From positions 17,003,669-17,067,668 of the forward strand of contig NC_087072.1 in assembly GCF_026151205.1 (NCBI RefSeq): 64,000 nt of DNA. Direction: 5' to 3'. Below the pieces are notes generated by a model. It made no database searches. It saw only the letters and a list, made by a program, of their open reading frames with translations, and had not been told where the DNA came from. Shown here in pieces: positions 56,530 through 64,000 of the stretch. A program made the translations under genes and the position numbers. Each line of letters opens with the position of its first letter. Position 1 is the first letter of the stretch. The DNA is from Bolinopsis microptera. Taxonomy: Eukaryota; Ctenophora; Tentaculata; Lobata; Bolinopsidae.

Positions 56530-56746
56530 CATGCTACATGAAGAGGTCTCCTGCATCACACACATCTCTTGTACGACGTAACAGCTTCCTCCATTCCACT
56601 CGGTTCAGTGCTAACTGTCGTACTGCATCTCGGCTGATGTTGTCAACACCTGTAAAGTTAGCAGCATCCTCGAGTACGCAGGCCATCCAGCCTTTTCGGG
56701 GTCTCCCTCTCGATCACTTTCCATAGTTAGGTTTCCACTCCAGTAG
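56530..56746 (-). pseudogene. LINE C-terminal tail fragment cut by an N gap
   Basis: The minus frame reads LLEWKPNYGK, stop, SRGRPRKGWMACVLEDAANF, then AVRQLALNRVEWRKLLRRT. The RGRPRK-W ... A-DR-x-WR pattern is the usual end of RTE/L2-type LINE proteins. The in-frame TGA and the gap at 56747 mean it is a relic. Confidence 0.75.
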
Positions 56747-56846
56747 NNNNNNNNNNNNNNNNNNNNNNNNNNNNNNNNNNNNNNNNNNNNNNNNNNNNNN
56801 NNNNNNNNNNNNNNNNNNNNNNNNNNNNNNNNNNNNNNNNNNNNNN
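56747..56846. other. Assembly gap (100 N)
   Basis: One hundred unknown bases; the 110-codon minus frame that runs across it is an artefact. Confidence 0.99.
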
Positions 56847-56847
56847 T

Positions 56848-57415
56848 TTCACTTAACTTCTCGAGTAGATTTTTTTGCTTGTGAAAATCAGTTTTTCTGA
56901 ATTTTCTCCAAAAATAAGCATTTTGGGCTTTTATGATCTTCATAGTACTAATATAAACATGTGCATTGCGGTCATTTTAAACTCAAATTTGAGTCTCTAA
57001 GACCTTCAGAAGCTGAGATACATATTTCCCATATGCCACCTGATATGAAAAATGGGCGTGGCTCCACAGGGTTGAAACTACTTAAAGAAATTGCTTACTT
57101 CATCAATTCTGATTCAAAATGACCTAACTGAGGACCCTGTGTTTAGAAATCTTGTAGACACTGAACTGCTTACTCGATTTTCACTAAATTTCTAGAGTAG
57201 ATTTTTTTACTCATGCTCAAGTGAAAATCGGTTTTTCTGAATTTTTTCCAAAAATAAGCATTTTGGGCTTTCATGACCTTTATAGTACTAATATAAACAT
57301 GTGTATTGCGGTCATTTTAAACTCACGTTTGAGTCTCTAAGACCTTCGGAAGCTGAGAAACATATTTCCCATATACGCACCTGATATGAAATATGGGCGT
57401 GGCTCCACAGGGTTG
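56848..57415. repeat. Tandem pair of ~235-bp units, period ~332
   Basis: 56848-57078 and 57179-57415 match closely (shared CCAAAAATAAGCATTTTGGG, ATATTTCCCATAT and GGGCGTGGCTCCACAGGGTT). A third copy lies reversed at 33130-33275. Confidence 0.8.
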
Positions 57416-57686
57416 GGGCTAGCGACACAAAATTCCCCCCTCGGTGATTTGAGTTACCAATGACCTATTTAACCCGATTCAGTAGCAAAAACCTCTATAC
57501 ATCGAAGTGCACACTCAACACCTCCCTGCTACTGGAGTATATAGGGGGTAAATAGTATTGTGAATATAAGGGCGACGGTAATGCTTGCCAGCTTTGTGAT
57601 TCTCACAGTTTCTAGAAAACAATGGTACAAAAAATTTTAAAATCCGAGCAAGTTTATTTTTATGGTGCACCCCCTAATATAATCCA

Positions 57687-57853
57687 CATCACCTCGACCC
57701 GCGGGCGGAAAAATCGTATAGCACTCGGGCCCGATGGGCCCTCCGTGCTATACGAATATATGTCTTCCTCGGGCTAGCGCCCTCGGGGACATATGAAATA
57801 TTGCATGCGCACGCGCGTGCAATATTTTGTGCCGCCCGCGAGTCTCCGGTGAT
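57687..57853. repeat. Cloverleaf-like set of inverted repeats
   Basis: An outer stem pairs 57696-57708 with 57832-57844 (GACYCGCGGGCGG, one mismatch) and extends outward through ATCACC/GGTGAT. Inside are three hairpins: TCGTATAGCAC 57714-57724 with 57745-57755, ATATGTC 57758-57764 with 57788-57794, and AATATTGCA 57797-57805 with 57818-57826. The first two loops hold further GGGCCC or CGGGC pairs. Confidence 0.8.
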
Positions 57854-57922
57854 ATGTATATACATGCATCATATACATTAAAACACAGTTGCGACACGCA
57901 TTCATAGATCACAGGCGATCTA

Positions 57923-58045
57923 TTGTCATACGTTGTATGACACCCGCCGCGCACGAAGTGCGCGGCTCCCCCTGTATCGTCAGGACGACAAATTACTTGA
58001 CACCCACCATAGTGAAACGACCGTGGGGGTCGCAACGTGATACAA
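57923..58045 (-). mobile_element. Family B element, copy 5
   Basis: A 123-bp reverse copy with a longer centre. Flanks GCGATCTA and GCTATCTA differ at one of eight bases. Confidence 0.8.
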
Positions 58046-58285
58046 GCTATCTATACATCACATCTCCGCACGCAATCCTCGCGCGCGCGACTTTTTCGTT
58101 GCATGGTAACGGAAGAAATGACATCATAATCATATACTGCAGACCCGCCTAACGCGATCTCCAAAATTAACGTTTTTCTGCCGAAACCTCCATTCGTAAC
58201 CTTTCACTATTGCCTTTTTTCAAAAGGGTGAAAAGGAAAAAATTACCGAGAATATTAAGTTGCATTTTAGTGGTTTCCTAGTCGA

Positions 58286-58795
58286 GTGAGTGTGATGTGA
58301 GTGTAAGTGGTAAGATAAAATATATAAGCATTGGTCTTTTATTTATTAAAGGGCTCGTCTGTTAAGTTAGTTGTCTCATCTCTCACTTTTCCTTGCAAAG
58401 AGAAACTTTTAGGAGAAACCGATCCAAACATTATACTTATAGTTGCATGTGACACTGTATCACTTTCTATATTAATATAGAAGCCGCATGAGAGTGCAGT
58501 ATAAGTGATTATAAATACCAAGCTCGTTGGACCAGGTGAGCTCCCATGCTTGTGAAACTAAATGCGAATTTGCGTGTGATGTGAGTGTAAGATAAAAGAT
58601 ATAAGCATTGGTCTCTTACTTATTAAAGTGCTCGTCTGTTAAGCTAGTTGTCTCATCTCTCACTTTTCCTTGCAAAGAGAAACTTTTAGGAGAAACCGAT
58701 CCAAACATTATACTTATAGTTGCATGTGACACTGTATCACTTTCTATATTAATATAGAAGCCGCATGAGAGTGCAGTAGTGATTATATATAATAA
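58286..58795. repeat. Tandem duplication, ~290-bp period
   Basis: 58286-58517 and 58578-58790 are almost identical (shared AAAGAGAAACTTTTAGGAGA and TATTAATATAGAAGCCGCAT). AT-rich, non-coding. Confidence 0.85.
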
Positions 58796-59570
58796 GCTCC
58801 CAAGGCTATTTATTACTTACTCTTTTGGTTCTCCGGTCCATTTGACAACACTTTTTGGGCACTCAAATTCGTATTCCTTGGCCAATTTTTAAATTTTTCA
58901 TGCTGATTTGAAGGCCATTAAAGCATTTGAACCAGTCGAAAAATTTTAAGTTGTATATCTTTTACGGTTTTTGTGGGAAGTCGTGTTAAAGTTGATGCCG
59001 TGGTGTTAGTAAAATGGTACCCTTATAAAAGCTCAGATTTATTTTCTGACAGAAAGCTAGAAATAATCCAAAATATCAAAATTGTTCTACACTCATTTTA
59101 ATGACAGTTCATGACCTTAAATTGCACGAGAAATTTATTAAACTCGGATTCAGAGTTCCTTATGCCTTAAACTTCAGGTTTTACCAATGTGGCCCAGGTT
59201 ATCTCGTGTCAAATGACTGAAAAAAGAACACCAACAAAAACCTGCCTCCATTTATAACTGACTAGAAACCCGCTAGTCGAAAGCTTTGTTCGAGGAAATT
59301 AAAAAAATTATTTATGTTTAAATTTATCTAGTCTCTTCACATCACCATTTAGCTCAAAGCTCTTTACTGTAGAAAGTATGGATTTTATTTGACAATGACG
59401 AAAACTTTGTAAGTATTCGGTCATCAAAATGAGTTTATAACAAGGTCGATATTTTGGTAAATTTTTTTTCTGTCATAAATTGAATTTGGGTTTCTATAGG
59501 GGGTAATAGAGATATACTACAGTACAGTACTTACATTCACATTCACAACCACGGGAGCTCACCTGGTCCA
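58527..59570. mobile_element. Possible element bounded by TTGGACCAGGTGAGCTCCC inverted ends
   Basis: TTGGACCAGGTGAGCTCCC occurs at ~58526-58544 and reversed at ~59552-59570. Nearby GTGTGATGTGAGTGTAAG and its partner are also inverted. No clear target duplication. Confidence 0.4.
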
Positions 59571-59679
59571 ATGAGCGCGAAACGGAGAACAAGCTCTGGA
59601 TACGTCACAGTCACGTGACCTCAGGCTCACAATCACGTGACCTCAGACCCAATCAACTGACTTCTGGCCTGGTCAGCCA

Positions 59680-60315
59680 CTGGGAGACTTTGGGTCAGAA
59701 AACTGATCCGGCCCCCAAGAGGGGTCAGATCACGTCACTAATTAATGACGTATAATTAGTGATGTGATCCATAGATTGAATATAATTAACACAGAAATGG
59801 ACTAGATCTGGGGTAGAGTTCACATGTCAATTCTGTAAATCATAGCTGTACATTAAGAAGTAAACATGATCTAACTGCTCGACTCGTAGATCACATAAGG
59901 GACGGGAGCTCTTGCTAAAGGAGGGTTCTCGTATCAAGGGATGTGAGACGTACTTGCCAAAGGCATGTAAGGAGAGTGAGCCGATCAAGTGTTCTTAGGT
60001 ATATATACTGGAAGATAGTAGTATCGCAGGTAGTAGTATCGCATTCTATCAAAAGTCATGCCTACCTTTTCTACACGACATACCCAACAAAGATTGAGTA
60101 CTTGTTCGCTGTTGCGAAATACTTTGGTAATAATATTGAGTAATTTGTTGTATTCTGAAGTATTATATATACCAACCAATACATTGTCTCAATTTAAAAC
60201 ATCCATGGATCACATCACTAATTATACGCCACAAGCTTCAAGCTTGCACGTTAATTAATTGATGACGTATATTGTGGTCATATCACTTCTGACCCAAGGT
60301 CTGGCAGTCAGCTCC
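59680..60315. mobile_element. ~630-bp inverted-repeat element
   Basis: Outer arms share TTGGGTCAGAA and GTATAATTAGTGATGTGATC in inverted order (59688-59770, 60205-60300). The interior is non-coding. Confidence 0.55.
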
Positions 60316-60888
60316 CTGTAATTACATGATCTTGAGGTGACGTACGACACCTCGCTGCAAATTTTCACATGCCAAAAACGTAAGATTCTTAAGGAGTTGT
60401 GCGAGATGACGATACATAGAGGCCGCAGAATCATGAGGACTACCAGATCCTCATGGTTGAACCTAAGCGATCCATGATATCACGACAAGCCCTACTATAC
60501 GGCTACAGTAAACAATGATCATTATACTTTCTGCACCAGCAATACACAATATCCAACTCAAAACAGGTATCTATTGTAATTCGTGTTATGATGATAAAAT
60601 TACACGTCAGTGTTGAAGGGTTGGGCGGGGTCAATCATGAGGCAAAATGGTTTTCGTGCATAGCCAGGCCTTGAAGGCCAAAAAGTTAGAAGGTGTGTTT
60701 TAATTGTTTTATCAACAAACATTTCTGGCCACAGTTCATACTTTCATAGAGCAATACTGTTTTAGATTATGTTAACAATTTCTTAACCGTTGTATCCACA
60801 ATCTGAATTATCATATCGATACCATTACCACCTTTCTTTCATACTCATGGAATCAATATAACGATCGCAATACAGATATCAAGGAGCT

Positions 60889-61426
60889 ATGATGATGATG
60901 ATGAAGATTGTGGCAGTATTTCTACTCGTGGCTGGATTCAATGGTAAGCAAAATGGTGGTTTATTTTAATCTGATTTAATTTGCGAATACCGAATTTCTA
61001 TCGATTTATTACTAATACATGATATCGACATTACATTGGTATTTTTACACCAAACATTCAAAAAAAATACCCAATTACAATGTAACCCAATTTAGTGTAT
61101 CGTTTTGATAGGGAATAGGATTGTTCTGGATGTATTTAATGTGAAACTGGAGTTTATGAGAAATTCAGATAACCCATTGAGCCCCACTATAACAGGTGGG
61201 AGATGCACTTATTTAATCATTAATTAATCTTTAATTAACGCGTATTTAATATTACAACTTTTCAGCTCAATCACAAACACCACCATGTGTTAATAAATTT
61301 GACACTATGAATGGTTTTGAAAACATGTGTAATATACATACTACACTTGGGCAAGGAAACTGCCTAGGAGCAAAAGAAGAAACACTTAGAGAAAATTGCG
61401 CTAAAGCTTGCGGTTTCTGCTATTAG
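60889..61426 (+). CDS. Secreted single-ShK-domain peptide (two exons)
   Basis: Exon 60889-60943 encodes a methionine run (MMMMMKIVAVFLLVAGFN) that is a signal peptide; it ends in phase 1 before GTAAGC. Exon 61266-61426 follows TTTTCAG and completes a 71-residue protein with TAG at 61424. The mature part has six cysteines in the ShK order, ending C-x3-C-x2-C next to the stop. ShK domains include sea-anemone potassium-channel blockers but also many non-toxic metalloprotease-linked or developmental peptides. The Lys-Tyr pair used for channel block is not evident, so toxicity is not implied. The domain is about 40 residues, a normal size. Confidence 0.8.
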
Positions 61427-61896
61427 CTAACTGGGTGCTAAGTGCAGATACCTCTAATGATGACGTGATCACGTTATACTTGCTCTAACATGCAGTAGCG
61501 CGGGACCGCAGTACGCGTAGACACATGTGTGATCACGTGATACCTGATGGGTGGAGGTTACGAGGACAATTATTCATTGTTATCTTAATCAATGGGCACA
61601 ATAAGTTGATTTCTGTAATCATAGCTTACAATCTTATAATGTGTTTAAAACGATTCCGTATTACTATACTATTCTTCTAAACTGTAACAATTTTCCTGTA
61701 TTTGATGCTTTTAGCATTTGAATTTAAGTATCTGTCTTATTTGTAAAAATTAAACATAATGTTATCACAGATACAGCAATCAATCCGCTAGTTGATTATT
61801 TTTATTAACAGTAGATAAAAAAATGGTCTGCTCTAAAGTAAAGTATAAAAAACACATTAGTTTGTCGAAGTCCCACCGAGTATAGCATTTTGCATA
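61427..61896. other. 3' flank of the ShK gene
   Basis: Contains two CACGTGAT or TCACGT motifs and no other gene. Confidence 0.4.
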
Positions 61897-62165
61897 ATAA
61901 TAACAAGCAAACGACAAGCAAACAACAAGCAAACAACAAGCAAACAACAAGCAAACAACAAGCAAACAACAAGCAAACAACAAGCAAACAACAAACAACA
62001 AGCAAACAACAAGCAACCAACAAGCAAACAACAAGCAAACAACAAGCAAACAAACAACAAACAACAGACAAACAAGAAGCAAACAACAAACAAACAACAA
62101 GCAAACGACAAGCAAACAACAAGCTAACAACAAGCAAACAACAAGCAAACAACAAACAAACAACA
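61897..62165. repeat. CAAGCAAACAA minisatellite
   Basis: About 24 imperfect copies of an 11-base unit (AACAAGCAAAC). The long frames on both strands through it (Cys/Leu/Val-rich on minus, Asn/Lys/Gln-rich on plus) are by-products of the repeat. Confidence 0.95.
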
Positions 62166-62569
62166 ATTTAGTGGTACTGAACAGAGGGATTTTACTAGTT
62201 TGTGATTGCTATTGGCAGGCTAGACACATCATTGGATAATACGAGTATGCATGATCACTGATACTTGTTAATTTGTTACACATGCTGCTGCAGACGTCTC
62301 ACAATCCAGGGACTTTATATCGCAAGACATGAGACGGTAACTTGTTAAGAAGTTCATTCTCCATCAACAGTTCTGCTTGAATTGACACGTTACCTCTTCG
62401 TGATATATATTCATATGACTGTCGAGAAGTGCTCTGATAAGAGAAAAGTGCATAAAATATTGCAGCCATGCGACCTGCTCTAATGATCCCCAATCCAGTT
62501 GCCGAAATTTTGGATTCTGAGGTTGCAGGGGAATATCAGAATTGAACATCCTGCTTTTGTAAAAAAGCC

Positions 62570-62790
62570 AAGGGAGAAGCAGACTATTAGCAGGGTGATA
62601 ACACCACCCAGCAAGGGAGAAGCAGACTATTAGCAGGGTGATAACACCACCCAGCAAGGGAGAAGCAGACTATAATTAGCAGGGTGATAACACCACCCAG
62701 CAAGGGAGAAGCAGATCACTATTAGCAGGGTGATAACACCACCCAGCAAGGGAGAAGCAGACTATTAGCAGGGTGATAACACCACCCAGC
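62570..62790. repeat. Five-unit 43-bp tandem repeat with a hairpin per unit
   Basis: Units read AAGGGAGAAGCAGACTATTA then GCAGGGTGATAACACCACCC then AGC. GGGTG and CACC words pair within each unit. Units 3 and 4 have 3-base insertions. Confidence 0.95.
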
Positions 62791-62949
62791 AAATTTGGGT
62801 ACGACAGCCCCCATTTCAAGGCGAATAGCCATTATTAACCATACATAGCTCTATTTGCTGGTTGTGTCCTGCTCGGAAAGTGAACTAAAAGCCCACCCCA
62901 TTAAGTGAGAAGAGGGCCATATCCAAGAAGCCCGACCCAGTGTGCGGAC

Positions 62950-63190
62950 TATAGTTAGGTGGTGCGCGTTAAAATTAAACTTGCTCGGATCTCAAAAATG
63001 TTTACACCATCTTTTTAGTGAGATTGTGACAAATTTTTCAGTACGAAATTTGCAATATATATTTTAAAATAATTAGTGGACATAATTTAGGTCTCACATT
63101 TTATAGCGCGCGGCTTTAGGAAGCAATATTTAAACCGACCGATTGAAAAAATTTTATGAGACGCAAATCAAGCGCTATCATATCAGACGT
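62950..63190 (+). repeat. Diverged end of a family F foldback element
   Basis: Shares GGTGGTGCGCG, AAACTTGCTCGGAT and the following spacing with 50350-50500, but is more diverged. Confidence 0.5.
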
Positions 63191-63299
63191 TTAAAATTTG
63201 TTTCATAAAATTCCTTTTACTTCGACGTTTAACTATTATTTGTAAGGTCTTAGCCTAGTTCCCAATTTTACCTGTGTTGCCTGATTTTTCTTTGTGATA

Positions 63300-64000
63300 A
63301 TGAGCTGTAGTTCCCTCACCCTTACACTTTCATTGTGTGCCGAAGATGCTAAGTTCGTTGAAATGTACGAACTATTTAAAAATATTTTGCCTGATCTAGA
63401 ACTTGTAGATTTTTTTCAGCCTAACTCCAAGCTAAGTTTATTGAAACCGTCAGAAGTTACATATCTGCACATGCATTCTTTATTGTCGATCCACTTCAGC
63501 AGAAAGGCTTGTTCGAATCGTAGAACTGGTGTTAAGTTCGGGGGATATTCAGGTTGTTCGAAAAAAAGTGAGCCTGGGATTTATTTCAGTCTTGTTCATG
63601 TCACCTCCATTTGCGAACTGATTACTGGCCAAGCTATTTTAGGAAAGGATGTTAAGTTGATTTGGGACCATCTACGTCAAAGCTTTCAATTATGTTTGTC
63701 TGAAGAATCCAGACGATTTATTGGTGACACTCCATTTGATTTGAAAGCCATAGTCTCTAATCCAGTTCCAATCCGGCCAGGGCAAAATGTTCATCGTATT
63801 ATTCTTAGAACTAGGGTTGTGAAAAAACGATCTCTGTCCCCAGGTATTCAATGTATCAGCCCCCCTAAGGTAGCTAAACTTACTCAACCTCTTTGTATTG
63901 GTAACTCAGCTCTGACTGTGAGGCCTTATAAAAACTATACTCTGGCACATAGGTCTACTGTAATTAGACAAAACTCTCGTATTAAGTCTCTGCAACTTCA
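63300..64000 (+). CDS. Open frame running off the window, at least 233 codons, unknown
   Basis: ATG 63300 opens a frame with no stop to the window end; an in-frame TGA precedes it at about 63282. The product starts MSCSSLTLTLSLCAEDAKFV, has a long unstructured basic part (HRIILRTRVVKKRSLSPG) and looks coding in composition. I recognise no domain. Being downstream of transposon ends, it may be the first ORF of a retroelement or the start of a host gene. Confidence 0.55.
   Translation, partial: MSCSSLTLTLSLCAEDAKFVEMYELFKNILPDLELVDFFQPNSKLSLLKPSEVTYLHMHSLLSIHFSRKACSNRRTGVKFGGYSGCSKKSEPGIYFSLVHVTSICELITGQAILGKDVKLIWDHLRQSFQLCLSEESRRFIGDTPFDLKAIVSNPVPIRPGQNVHRIILRTRVVKKRSLSPGIQCISPPKVAKLTQPLCIGNSALTVRPYKNYTLAHRSTVIRQNSRIKSLQL

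Noticed and set aside
56611-56943. 110-codon frame containing unknown residues
   Set aside because: It spans the N gap, so it is not a real frame; only the LINE tail at 56530-56746 is kept.
61780-62171. Long Cys/Leu/Val-rich and Asn/Lys/Gln-rich frames on both strands
   Set aside because: They are produced by the 11-base CAAGCAAACAA repeat, whose length lacks stops in several frames.
62570-62790. Regular repeats resembling a CRISPR array
   Set aside because: Units are contiguous with no spacers, and the genome is animal.
1-64000. rRNA and tRNA genes
   Set aside because: No conserved rRNA stretch or tRNA A/B box pair was recognised by eye; a scan with tRNAscan-SE would be decisive.

Overview
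The window is animal nuclear DNA. Genes have GT-AG introns, the sequence is AT-rich (judged by eye), interstitial blocks of the metazoan telomere repeat TTAGGG occur, and the recognisable genes are animal ones: a TACC centrosomal protein, a class A GPCR, a G-protein alpha subunit, an Ig plus PLAT-like gene and a ShK-type secreted peptide. Intronless GPCR and G-alpha genes, a ShK gene, a CACTA-like transposase and a high load of small DNA transposons fit an early-branching animal (cnidarian or sponge grade), but I cannot name the species. Two 100-base N gaps (45292-45391, 56747-56846) show that this is a scaffolded assembly. || Layout. 1-1051: upstream flank. 1052-12097: one ten-exon gene for a ~1,987-residue protein whose first 5-kb exon encodes nearly 200 eight-residue repeats and whose last exons encode a TACC coiled coil. 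All exon junctions keep frame and the exon total divides by three. 12098-17502: transposon graveyard with nested miniature elements whose insertion order can be read from target-site duplications. 18418-19503: intronless GPCR. 19504-28130: mostly unannotatable AT-rich DNA with one possible two-exon gene piece and a few small elements. 28130-33000: LINE fragments, an inverted-repeat element, and a broken transposase piece split by a 1,581-bp transposon. 34213-38177: an intact CACTA-like transposase, a motif array downstream of it and a second ORF. 39337-43954: two candidate small spliced genes among poly-G/poly-C-ended elements and a CT-rich tract. 45392-46700: partial Ig/PLAT-like gene with a dead duplicated exon. 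48664-49732: intronless G-alpha with one frameshift. 50350-53320: foldback element plus more miniature elements. 53446-56746: retroelement fragments. 57687-57853: a cloverleaf-like set of inverted repeats. 60889-61426: two-exon ShK peptide gene. 61897-62790: minisatellites. 63300-64000: an ORF open to the window edge. || The host genes here do not form an obvious pathway. The GPCR and G-alpha could in principle act in one signalling route, but nothing in the sequence links them. The two strongest discoveries are the octapeptide-repeat TACC gene and a set of very small hAT-like elements (families A and B here) that carry perfect 8-bp target duplications and nest inside each other. Family letters A to F are my own labels.
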